A DNA stretch of 5,428 bases from Anaerolineaceae bacterium. Lineage in GTDB: Bacteria > Chloroflexota > Anaerolineae > Anaerolineales > Anaerolineaceae. The DNA lies in NCBI GenBank assembly GCA_011620465.1, contig WOZC01000106.1, positions 1 to 5,428 of the forward strand, read 5' to 3'. The position numbers and the translations under genes were made by a program. Below, in pieces: positions 1-5,323 of this stretch (positions are counted from its first letter, which is position 1; every line of letters begins with the position of its first letter). The notes below the pieces were generated by a model. It was not told where the DNA came from. It did not search any database and worked only from the letters and a program-made list of their open reading frames with translations.

Positions 1-103
1 GAGTTTCCGCGGCTGCTTTTTGCGTGATCCGCCGATCGATGGCTTTGTCCAAATAAGTCTTTCGTTTGAGTTCTTCTTGAGTCATTTTGATTGTCCATTT
101 CAT
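1..103 (-). CDS. ISNCY/IS1202-like transposase, N-terminal fragment running off the left edge
   Basis: Reading leftward from an ATG at 103 gives 34 codons with no stop before the window edge. From the internal ATG at 85 the protein reads MTQEELKRKTYLDKAIDRR followed by ITQKAAAE. This matches the start of ISNCY-type transposases, where a short M(S/T)Q-E-L-R segment leads into a helix-turn-helix of the form (L/I/V)TQ-x-x-AA-E that recognises the element's ends. The catalytic DDE domain would lie outside the window, so it cannot be judged whether the gene is intact. Three in-frame ATGs (118, 103, 85) are possible starts and none has a strong ribosome binding site; 103 is a compromise and 85 fits the family best. 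The family call rests on about 27 residues remembered from homologues, so it is moderate in confidence. A different HTH-bearing transposase family is the main alternative. Confidence 0.6.
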   Translation of the reverse strand, partial: MKWTIKMTQEELKRKTYLDKAIDRRITQKAAAET

Positions 104-122
104 GTAGTTTATTTTCATGCCT

Positions 123-157
123 TTTAGGACATTTCTAAATTGCTACTTTAGGACATT
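123..157. repeat. Two direct repeats of TTTAGGACATT, 24 bp apart
   Basis: TTTAGGACATT occurs exactly at 123-133 and 147-157, starting 24 bp apart, a little over two helical turns. On the minus strand, the transposase's own direction, it reads AATGTCCTAAA. The pair lies between the proposed IS end and the transposase start. Both copies would therefore face the same side of the DNA, as expected for a subterminal binding site of the transposase or its repressor. The repeats are seen directly; the binding role is inferred. Confidence 0.6.
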
Positions 158-190
158 ATCATGTTGCCACTACACTCTCCTATTTAAATG

Positions 191-219
191 TTCAAACCCG
201 AAGCCGGAGATGATACAAT
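191..219 (+). promoter_or_regulatory. Sigma-70-type promoter with extended -10, for the zinc-ribbon gene
   Basis: A -35-like TTCAAA (191-196, four of six matches) is followed after exactly 17 bp by TACAAT (214-219, five of six). A TG at 211-212 gives an extended -10. Transcription would start near 226, leaving a leader of about 33 nt before the ATG at 259. It lies outside the proposed insertion sequence, so the gene probably keeps its own promoter despite the nearby element. Confidence 0.5.
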
Positions 220-258
220 TCAAGAGTAACAAGAAGAATAAGAAAGGCCCGGAGACAA

Positions 259-960
259 ATGAACGAAACATTCAGCCTTTACCGATTGCAGCAGCTCGAT
301 TCACAACGGATCCAACGACTCAAACGCATCAAGCAAATCGATCAAATCATCGCGTCTGACAAAGCGGTCCAAAAAGCCCAGGCTATCGTTCAAAGAGCCA
401 CCGACGCACTAACCGAGAGCGATAATGATCTTGAGAACCTGCGTAAAAAAGTTGAAGAGAAAGTCCTGAAACTGAAACTGACCCAGGCAAAACTTTTCGG
501 AGGTAAAATCAGCGCCACAAAAGAACTGCAGGATTTGCAAGCAGAAAGCGAAGCACTCCGCAGAACAATCAAGACGCTCGAGGATGAGCAGATGAAGCTG
601 ATGGAAATAAATGATTCCTGTCAGGATGCGAAAAAGACCGCTGAATCCGATTTACAGCGGCTGCTCAATCAAAAAGCTTCTGAGAATTCGCTCCTTCTCG
701 GTGAGCGTGAAAAGTTGAAAAGTCAATTGCCAAGGATAAACTCCCAACGGGATGCCCTGAAAAACCAGTTTGATGAAAAACTGCTTGAAGAATACGAAGC
801 ACTGTTCAAGAGCAAAGGTGGAGTCGCTGTAGCCGAGATTTTTGACGGAAGCTGCAAAGCTTGCGGCGTGGAACTCTCGCCAACTGATATCCAGCATGCT
901 TCGAACCCAAAAGTGATCATGAAATGCAAGAGCTGCGGAAGAATCTTGTATAAGATTTGA
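259..960 (+). CDS. Coiled-coil protein with C-terminal C4-type zinc ribbon (CT398/FlgZ-like family)
   Basis: This 233-residue protein has two parts. Residues 1 to about 180 are charged, leucine-rich and glycine-poor, as in a long antiparallel helical coiled coil. It opens with LYRLQQLDSQ, like the family's usual L-x-x-L-Q-x-x-D start. Residues 180-233 carry the conserved stretch YEALFKSKGGVAVAEI, then a zinc ribbon with Cys199-x2-Cys202 and Cys223-x2-Cys226. The family includes chlamydial CT398/CdsZ and Helicobacter FlgZ (HP0958). These bind protein or RNA partners in the cytoplasm, but no single function holds across bacteria, so no symbol is given. The ATG is preceded by GGAG only 4 nt away and by AAAGG 11 nt away, so the exact ribosome site is unclear. 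The gene has its own upstream promoter and converges with the minus-strand operon. The family is fairly certain; the function is unknown. Confidence 0.88.
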   Translation: MNETFSLYRLQQLDSQRIQRLKRIKQIDQIIASDKAVQKAQAIVQRATDALTESDNDLENLRKKVEEKVLKLKLTQAKLFGGKISATKELQDLQAESEALRRTIKTLEDEQMKLMEINDSCQDAKKTAESDLQRLLNQKASENSLLLGEREKLKSQLPRINSQRDALKNQFDEKLLEEYEALFKSKGGVAVAEIFDGSCKACGVELSPTDIQHASNPKVIMKCKSCGRILYKI

Positions 961-1061
961 TTAGCTTGTCATAGCAAGACGCAGATTGGAATAAATCTGC
1001 CAACAGAGGTTTGAAACTTGTGAATCAGCGCTGGTTCACTGCGCAACCCAAGCAACTAATC
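959..1061 (+). ncRNA. Candidate structured RNA element downstream of the zinc-ribbon gene
   Basis: Three nested pairings can be drawn by eye. A closing stem joins GATTAG (959-964) to CTAATC (1056-1061) and CTTG (965-968) to CAAG (1049-1052), with a 3-nt bulge at 1053-1055. Inside it are a 7-bp hairpin, GCAGATT (981-987) with AATCTGC (994-1000), and an 8-bp hairpin, GTGAATCA (1020-1027) with TGGTTCAC (1032-1039), capped by GCGC. The one non-Watson-Crick pair, T1025 with G1034, is a U-G wobble on the plus strand but would be an A-C mismatch on the minus strand. This favours a plus-strand RNA, perhaps the 3' end of the zinc-ribbon transcript, since the stem begins inside its stop codon. I recognise no known RNA family. 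A small non-autonomous mobile repeat with inverted ends is the main alternative. No folding program or comparison was available. Confidence 0.3.
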
Positions 1062-1064
1062 TTC

Positions 1065-1070
1065 TATAAT
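1065..1070 (+). promoter_or_regulatory. Isolated perfect -10 box TATAAT, without a convincing -35
   Basis: TATAAT lies four bases after the closing stem of the candidate RNA. The hexamer 17 bp upstream is CGCAAC (1042-1047), a poor -35, and there is no extended -10 TG. If active, it would drive transcription antisense to yggT and yggS, which have no plus-strand gene over them. It could equally be chance in AT-rich sequence. Confidence 0.2.
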
Positions 1071-1095
1071 AGCGATGTTTTTCGCGAATCGTTTT
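1071..1095 (+). terminator. Weak terminator-like hairpin for the rightward transcript
   Basis: AGCGAT (1071-1076) can pair with ATCGTT (1088-1093) using one G-U pair around an 11-nt loop, and a short T run (1092-1095) overlaps the end of the stem. It is the only hairpin followed by Ts in the convergent region, but the stem is short and AT-rich and the T run has only four bases. The remainder of the gap to 1132 holds nothing recognisable. Confidence 0.2.
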
Positions 1096-1132
1096 ACAGA
1101 ACTTCGCCGATGGCCTGTCCGCATATTTTGCT

Positions 1133-1393
1133 TTAGACGAATCGAGCCAAAAAGCTAACCAATATCCACTCTATCAGGTTGACCGCAAGGATTGCGACCA
1201 CAGGTGTGAAGTCGATACCATTAAACGGCTTGATGAAACGGCGCAAGGGATTCAAAAGTGGTTCAACAATTCTGGCTACACCTATGCGCAGCGGTTTATC
1301 CCCTGACATGAACAATGACAGCAAAACATGTAAGAATAATAAAAATACGATTGATCGAGCGAGTATCTGAACAAAAAGAATGATGAGTTGCAT
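1133..1393 (-). CDS. yggT: YggT family small membrane protein
   Basis: This 86-residue protein has two hydrophobic segments, at about 3-29 and 63-84. They are joined by a basic loop with the family signature: PLLNPLRRFIKPFNGIDFTP fits the P-L-x-P-x-R-R-x-x-x-P-x-x-G-x-D-x-(S/T)-P pattern. It is an inner-membrane protein of roughly normal length for a single-unit YggT. Relatives (YlmG in Gram-positives and cyanobacteria) are tied genetically to division, nucleoid or thylakoid organisation and osmotic stress, but the biochemical role is unsettled. The ATG lies 6 nt after the yggS stop, so it is surely co-transcribed. The upstream AGG/AAGAGA sequence is a weak ribosome site, which suggests translational coupling to yggS. 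It is the last gene of the operon; the YggU/DUF167 gene that often follows is not present. Confidence 0.9.
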   Translation of the reverse strand: MQLIILFVQILARSIVFLLFLHVLLSLFMSGDKPLRIGVARIVEPLLNPLRRFIKPFNGIDFTPVVAILAVNLIEWILVSFLARFV

Positions 1394-1399
1394 GGTCTC

Positions 1400-2146
1400 T
1401 TAACCTGAATATCTGCGAGGTCCAAGAAGACGCTCGCCTATGCGCACAATTGTTGCCCCTTCTTCAATTGCGACGTCAAAATCTGTTGATGTTCCGGCTG
1501 AAAGTTGCGTAAATGCAGCTTTTTTCACCCGGTAATTTATATAGTCGCTCAGCTCTCTGAGCGTTTGAAAATATGGTCGGCTTTGCTGAGAATCCGGGAA
1601 TAACGGGGGCATAGCCATGAGCCCGACTAATTTCAGCCTTTCCAATCTCAAGATCGACTCCACCACACCGACCAACGCTTCCCAATCCTCTTCATTACTG
1701 GCAGGAAAACCGGTTTTGGAGCTTTCATCTCCTATATTGACTTCCAGGAAAACTTCGAGCAGAGACAGTTCAGGTGGTCTGTACTGGTTGAGCAGAGTTG
1801 CCAGCTTTAAAGAATCCAATGAATGGACTGCATGGAATTTTTCTGCGACATCGCGAGCTTTCCGGCTCTGGATATGTCCAACCATATTCCAACGAATATC
1901 CTTTAATTCCTGAAAGTGAGCCATCTTTTCCAACGCTTCCTGGACGTAACTTTCACCAAACGCCAGTTGTCCACAGTGATATGCCGCCTCAATCACCTCC
2001 AAAGGTTGACGCTTGCTGATCGCCAGGATCGAAATTTCATCCGCATTTCTCCCGCTGATCTTCGCAGCGTGATCGATGATTTCCATCACCTCTGCAAAAT
2101 TGTTTTTGATCTTGAGCTGGAGTGGAGACAATTCCTGGTTACTCAT
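1400..2146 (-). CDS. yggS: YggS/YlmE family pyridoxal 5'-phosphate homeostasis protein
   Basis: A cytoplasmic 248-residue protein of the alanine-racemase-like TIM-barrel fold that binds PLP but has no known catalytic activity; in other bacteria it buffers PLP and its loss disturbs vitamin B6 and amino acid metabolism. The PLP-binding lysine is Lys45 in ILAISKRQP. Other family blocks follow in order: FGESYVQEA (63-71), WNMVGHIQSRKAR (86-98), SSKTGF (142-147), GLMAMPP (175-181), and the phosphate-binding end LSAGTSTDF plus VRIG (215-237). The usual Met-Gly-Met-Ser there is Ala-Gly-Thr-Ser; the phosphate-contacting serine and Arg235 remain. Its ATG overlaps the end of pgeF by 8 bp and has a good ribosome site, AAAGGAA, inside pgeF. 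In ylm-type clusters this gene sits next to pgeF, as here. PLP supply may matter for amino acid racemases that feed peptidoglycan (inference). Confidence 0.95.
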   Translation of the reverse strand: MSNQELSPLQLKIKNNFAEVMEIIDHAAKISGRNADEISILAISKRQPLEVIEAAYHCGQLAFGESYVQEALEKMAHFQELKDIRWNMVGHIQSRKARDVAEKFHAVHSLDSLKLATLLNQYRPPELSLLEVFLEVNIGDESSKTGFPASNEEDWEALVGVVESILRLERLKLVGLMAMPPLFPDSQQSRPYFQTLRELSDYINYRVKKAAFTQLSAGTSTDFDVAIEEGATIVRIGERLLGPRRYSG

Positions 2147-2939
2147 GCTTTTCCTTTGGTGTCAGGCTGATTGCTGCAGCAAAACGACCTGTCAGCCCTT
2201 TTTCCTTGCGATAAGAATACCATTCATGCAGATTTTCGGCGGTACAGAGATGGGCTTGTTCCAAATGTTGGACGCCAGCCTTCCTTAAGATCCATTCGTT
2301 GGCAGCCCACAAGTCAAGAAAATCGCCTTGCGGAGTGCTGGCAATAAAATCAGAAGTTTTATCGCCCCATTTTTTGAAAAACTTGACTTTGACATCGCTT
2401 CCGATCTGATAACAATGACCACATATCGAGGGACCAATCCCAACCTGCATGTCCGAAGGGTTACAGCCATATTTTTCCACAGCCGCTTCGACTGCCACCA
2501 ATCCGACCTCGAGCAGGGTTCCCTGCCAACCAGCATGCACCAGCCCAACCACTTTTTTCACGGGATCGTGGAACATGATCGGTACGCAGTCGGCAAAGCG
2601 CATGATCAAGGTCACATCCGGGTTTCGTGTGAATATTCCATCACCAGGCTGATGTTTTTGGGTTTCCGGTCGGGGCGTATCGCTGAAATGAATGGTATCA
2701 CCGTGCACCTGCCAGACATCAAATCGGCTTTCAAATGGCATTCCAAAATTCTCGAAAAGCTTTAGGTGGTTGGCGCGTACATGCTCAGGCTTATCACCAT
2801 TGGTGCCGCCCAGGTTGAGCTGGCTGTAAGGTCCTTCAGAGACCCCGCCCAGGCGAGTATAGAAAGCATGATTGACCAGGTTCGGATCAAAACTCTCAAA
2901 TTGATAGTAAACCAATCCGTTTTTTTCTTCCCGGATCAC
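2139..2939 (-). CDS. pgeF: Peptidoglycan editing factor / multicopper-type laccase-domain protein (PgeF, YfiH/YlmD family)
   Basis: The protein has 266 residues from a GTG start at 2939. In E. coli, PgeF removes UDP-MurNAc carrying L-Ser in place of L-Ala; other family members act as purine nucleosidases/phosphorylases or polyphenol oxidases, so substrate is uncertain. Family blocks in order are TRLGGVSEGPYSQLNLG (28-44), QVHG (77-80), FADCVPIMF (115-123), GLVHAGWQGT (132-141), GIGPSICGHCY (167-177) and CTAENLHEWYSYRKEKGLTG (232-251). The metal-binding set His79, Cys118 and His135 is complete. A longer TTG-started frame reaches 2993, but would overlap the preceding gene by over 50 bp. The GTG has AAGGGAG six bases upstream and lies one base past that gene's stop, and its MIREEKNGLVYY start fits the family. 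It forms a translationally coupled chain with its neighbours. Confidence 0.95.
   Translation of the reverse strand: MIREEKNGLVYYQFESFDPNLVNHAFYTRLGGVSEGPYSQLNLGGTNGDKPEHVRANHLKLFENFGMPFESRFDVWQVHGDTIHFSDTPRPETQKHQPGDGIFTRNPDVTLIMRFADCVPIMFHDPVKKVVGLVHAGWQGTLLEVGLVAVEAAVEKYGCNPSDMQVGIGPSICGHCYQIGSDVKVKFFKKWGDKTSDFIASTPQGDFLDLWAANEWILRKAGVQHLEQAHLCTAENLHEWYSYRKEKGLTGRFAAAISLTPKEKHE
2151..2157 (-). promoter_or_regulatory. Ribosome binding site of yggS inside the end of pgeF
   Basis: AAAGGAA on the minus strand ends 4 nt before the yggS ATG and lies within the last codons of pgeF. The stop of pgeF overlaps the first codons of yggS, so ribosomes ending pgeF could reload directly. Confidence 0.7.
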
Positions 2940-2940
2940 T

Positions 2941-3687
2941 TCATACTCCCTTCGATGAAGATGAAATTGCCTGTTTAGCTGGCGTTGTTTCAATCATCAT
3001 CTCTTCGATCGATGGAAGCCCAAACCATGCGGTAAACCAACCGAACATTGCACCGGTTATTACCCTCAAAAAGGGAGTGCTCTCGCGCATCGAAAGCCAA
3101 CCCAAAGCTGGCATCTCCATTTGACTGATCAGTTGAGAAAAGCCATCCAAACCAATTGGTATCAGCGCGAGAAGAATCCAGGCAAACCATGGAAAAGGTT
3201 TCATTCTGCGGCCCGATAATGAGAAAATTAACCCAAACAACAACAGGCTGAGGTAAATTGCCAGGTCCCGTTGGCAAAGGGCAGCCTTATACCCGAGTTG
3301 TTCGTTGCCTCGGAACGCGATAGCCGCCATTTGATCTTTACCATCATTTCCAGTAACTTCTTCATATGTTTTGAGACCAGCAACGCCAGCCAGTTCGCGG
3401 GGATAAACCGTTTGTTCGCCAAAAAGAAAAAAAGACCGGTACGCAAGTTGATGACAAAGCGGTTTGTAGAGCCGGTAAATCACATCTGCTGCCCCACTTT
3501 GACCCGTTTTCATCAAAACGGGTGCCATTAACGGCAATATCACATAAATAGCCAGGGCGAGATTGATTATGCCCAGGTAATGCTTTTTGAGCCATGAAGC
3601 AGTCTTATTGCTAAGACTTTGGACTGGTTTACCCGTTGATTCAGCCCTTTGGTTTTCTGGTGTAACATCTTTCTCAGGGGCAGACAT
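2941..3687 (-). CDS. DUF2085 family integral membrane protein
   Basis: From ATG 3687 the protein has 248 residues. Residues 1-35 are polar and probably cytoplasmic. Hydrophobic segments follow at about 38-60, 143-158, 166-186 and 204-223, giving about four membrane passes. The DUF2085 signature residues are clear: CHQ-x3-RSFFLFG (78-90), CQRD (138-141), GLDGFSQL (179-186) and R-x-I-TG (208-212). The two conserved cysteines, 78 and 138, both lie near membrane faces and could bind a metal or form a disulfide (inference). The domain has no proven function. The frame can be extended to a TTG at 3708, overlapping the L,D-transpeptidase stop by 11 bp. The ATG at 3687 is preferred but lacks a good ribosome site, so the true start is unsure. 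It ends one base before the pgeF GTG and clearly belongs to the operon. A role in the envelope beside the L,D-transpeptidase is a guess from context. Confidence 0.87.
   Translation of the reverse strand: MSAPEKDVTPENQRAESTGKPVQSLSNKTASWLKKHYLGIINLALAIYVILPLMAPVLMKTGQSGAADVIYRLYKPLCHQLAYRSFFLFGEQTVYPRELAGVAGLKTYEEVTGNDGKDQMAAIAFRGNEQLGYKAALCQRDLAIYLSLLLFGLIFSLSGRRMKPFPWFAWILLALIPIGLDGFSQLISQMEMPALGWLSMRESTPFLRVITGAMFGWFTAWFGLPSIEEMMIETTPAKQAISSSSKGV
2946..2952 (-). promoter_or_regulatory. Strong ribosome binding site that fixes the pgeF GTG start
   Basis: AAGGGAG lies six bases ahead of the GTG at 2939, inside the end of the DUF2085 gene. It is the best Shine-Dalgarno match in the operon and decides against the upstream TTG at 2993. 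Confidence 0.8.
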
Positions 3688-3697
3688 CACTGCAAGA

Positions 3698-4795
3698 TTA
3701 ACTTTCAATTACCTGGACAAAAGTAGACTGGCTGCTGTCAGGTACGGTCAACTCACCAGGATACAAAGCGACCTGGGGATTGATCCAACGCCAGATCCAC
3801 TTGGCATCATGAGGCAGGCAGTTGACACATCCATGGGAAAGCGCCACACCAAAATTATTGTGCCAATAGACTGCATGGATTGCCTGACCATCAGGATGAA
3901 AAAGTGTTGTCCAGGCAATTCCTGGCGAATCGTATTGGGAAACTCCACCCGCGCTCATGTGCAGCGAGACCATTTTTCGCCATACAGGTGTGGTCCCTGG
4001 AGGAGTAAGCCATTTACCATCCCGTAGGTAGCCAGTGGATACTTCACAGAAATAGACTTCCTGGGAACCTTCGAAACAGTGCAGCGTCTGGCTCTGCAGA
4101 TTGACAAGGACCCGTTTATCACCAACATCAGGGTGAATTGGTGCAATTTCTTCAGCGCTGATAGGTCTACATGCCTGCGCATCCACCCAGTAATAATCCG
4201 GTAAAGCGCCGTACTTTTCCGATAGCAGGTATTCAGTTTTACCATCCTTGTTGCGGATGTCTGATGCCCAGAAAACCTGGCTGTAATAGAGTTTTGCCAG
4301 CCCTTCCGAATCGCGGATCCAGGAAGAAGCGTCGCTCCAGGCTTTGGTTAACTCAAAATTGACGCGTGGAACGGTGATTTCGACCCACATACCGCGCTGC
4401 CCTTGGTCATCCAATGGCAATTCAACCAAGGGCTGGTTAGGAAGATTTTTTACTGGCTGAACATAAGGCGCATAAATAAACCCATCGGCTGTTTGATACC
4501 ACTTTTGATTATAGCGATTGAAATCCAGCACGTTTGCTATGACTTCCTGCTTGATCTCAAAAACATCGTCCCGCCACACACGGGTGGTGGTAGCGGCATT
4601 CATGTTGGGTTCTGCCTTGAGGTCGATAAACGAACGCATCTCTCCCACGGCAACCCGCCCCAGATTTGCTCCAACAGGCCAATCCTGCATCAAGCTGCTC
4701 GCCGATGCTTTGCCAAAAGGCAATAAGAGCGCACCTGCTGCCAGCCCGGAAATTTTTAAAAAGTCACGTCTGCTGATGTTACTGTTAAAATTCAT
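3698..4795 (-). CDS. Tat-exported L,D-transpeptidase (YkuD domain) with N-terminal SH3-like regions
   Basis: The 365-residue protein starts MNFNSNISRRDFLK, a twin-arginine motif (S-R-R-D-F-L-K), then a hydrophobic stretch (15-27) and a likely cleavage after Ala-Ser-Ala (30-32). There is no lipobox cysteine. Residues about 45-115 (MRSFIDLKAEPN ... WYQTADGFIYAPYV) look like an SH3b cell-wall-binding domain, and 165-215 resembles a second such unit. Residues about 226-347 form the YkuD domain: VSTG (252-255), TPPGTTPV (264-271), His307, and the catalytic SHGCVN (320-325) with His321 and Cys323. The enzyme swaps the D-Ala at position 4 of peptide stems for an L,D cross-link outside the membrane. 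Cys326 sits three residues after the catalytic Cys, an unusual pair. The frame could extend to TTG 4810, but the ATG gives a proper Tat signal and fits a leaderless promoter. It heads the operon. Its paralogue-level substrate is unknown. Confidence 0.93.
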   Translation of the reverse strand: MNFNSNISRRDFLKISGLAAGALLLPFGKASASSLMQDWPVGANLGRVAVGEMRSFIDLKAEPNMNAATTTRVWRDDVFEIKQEVIANVLDFNRYNQKWYQTADGFIYAPYVQPVKNLPNQPLVELPLDDQGQRGMWVEITVPRVNFELTKAWSDASSWIRDSEGLAKLYYSQVFWASDIRNKDGKTEYLLSEKYGALPDYYWVDAQACRPISAEEIAPIHPDVGDKRVLVNLQSQTLHCFEGSQEVYFCEVSTGYLRDGKWLTPPGTTPVWRKMVSLHMSAGGVSQYDSPGIAWTTLFHPDGQAIHAVYWHNNFGVALSHGCVNCLPHDAKWIWRWINPQVALYPGELTVPDSSQSTFVQVIES

Positions 4796-4801
4796 GATTT
4801 T

Positions 4802-4829
4802 ATTATACAAAATCTCTCAAAAAGCTCAA
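4802..4829 (-). promoter_or_regulatory. Promoter for the L,D-transpeptidase operon, probably giving a leaderless mRNA
   Basis: On the minus strand TTGAGC (4829-4824, four of six -35 matches) is followed after 16 bp by a perfect TATAAT (4807-4802). Only six bases separate the -10 box from the ATG at 4795, so the expected transcript start falls on or next to the A of the start codon. No Shine-Dalgarno sequence exists between the box and the ATG. Both facts agree with a leaderless message and with an operon start separate from smpB. Confidence 0.6.
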
Positions 4830-4852
4830 TGCTTGGTAAAGGCTTGACCGAT

Positions 4853-5323
4853 CTATTGCCAACCGCCTTTATTTCTGGAGGTTTCACGTTCCATATCCCG
4901 TTCCTTAATCAATTCGCGCTTATCGTATTGCTTCTTACCCTTGGCAAGTCCAATTTCCAACTTTGCCTTACCATCTTTCAGATAAACACGGATAGGTACG
5001 ATGGTCAAGCCCTTGATGCGGACTTCGTCAAAAAGTTTACGGATTTCTCTTTTATGCAGCAGCAACTTGCGCTCCCGTTTAGGGTCATGTTGGAAGGCGC
5101 TGGCATGCTCGTAAGGTGCGACATGCGCACCGACAAGCCAGATTTCCTCTCCATTGGTGCGTACATAAGCCTCCTGAAGCGAAATTTGGCCATTTCGAAC
5201 TGACTTGATTTCTGTACCTTTTAAAACCAAGCCAGCTTCAAAAGTCTCCAGGATGAAAAACTCGAACCGCGCTTTCTTGTTTGTTGAAACTACTTTAATA
5301 TCCATCAGCAGTAATTTTAACAT
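4853..5323 (-). CDS. smpB: SsrA-binding protein SmpB
   Basis: A 156-residue protein of normal family length. SmpB binds tmRNA and brings it to ribosomes stalled on broken messages, where its C-terminal tail senses the empty mRNA channel (trans-translation, cytoplasm). Family blocks in order are VVSTNKKARFEFF (11-23), ETFEAG (26-31), GTEIKSVRNGQ (36-46), AHVAPYEHA (67-75), DPKRERKLLLH (80-90), GLTIVPIRVYLKDGKAKLEI (105-124) and GLAKGKKQYDKR (125-136), followed by a basic tail. The ATG at 5323 has GAGGA only three bases upstream. A second ATG at 5305 gives MDIKVVSTNKK, closer to the usual family start, but has no ribosome site, so a start six residues later is possible. The next gene begins 57 nt downstream with its own promoter. 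The partner ssrA gene is not seen in this window. Confidence 0.97.
   Translation of the reverse strand: MLKLLLMDIKVVSTNKKARFEFFILETFEAGLVLKGTEIKSVRNGQISLQEAYVRTNGEEIWLVGAHVAPYEHASAFQHDPKRERKLLLHKREIRKLFDEVRIKGLTIVPIRVYLKDGKAKLEIGLAKGKKQYDKRELIKERDMERETSRNKGGWQ

Larger units (their letters stand above)
1..174 (-). mobile_element. End of an insertion sequence (ISNCY/IS1202-like), partial
   Basis: The transposase start lies about 70 bp from a plausible element boundary at about 174, where the minus strand reads TGTAGTGGCAAC, a TGT/ACA-type end common among insertion sequences. Between this end and the transposase are two copies of a short direct repeat that could bind the transposase. The other end, the opposite inverted repeat and the target duplication are outside the window, so the boundary at 174 is an inference and could be off by several bases. 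The rightward promoter of the neighbouring gene begins about 17 bp beyond this end, so the element sits just upstream of that gene's control region. Confidence 0.5.

Noticed and set aside
117..359. Plus-strand open frame of 80 codons starting inside the insertion sequence end
   Set aside because: It crosses the IS boundary and then overlaps the zinc-ribbon gene in another frame. The protein has no recognisable motif and the start lacks a ribosome site.
1056..1124. Minus-strand 22-codon frame after yggT as a remnant of yggU/DUF167
   Set aside because: The peptide is too short and does not resemble the start of DUF167. There is no ribosome site.
961..1132. RNase P RNA or a tRNA in the convergent gap
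   Set aside because: The gap is too short for RNase P RNA and lacks its conserved core sequences. No cloverleaf or T-loop sequence is present.
2328..2765. Plus-strand open frame of 145 codons
   Set aside because: It lies wholly antisense to pgeF, whose family motifs are complete in the opposite strand. The antisense protein shows no domain.
3587..4027. Plus-strand open frame of 146 codons
   Set aside because: It is antisense to the DUF2085 and L,D-transpeptidase genes and to their conserved catalytic and signature blocks. It has no convincing features of its own.
4819..4835. Rho-independent terminator for smpB
   Set aside because: The minus strand can form only a 4-bp AAGC/GCTT hairpin before a few Ts. 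This is too weak, and it overlaps the -35 region of the next operon.
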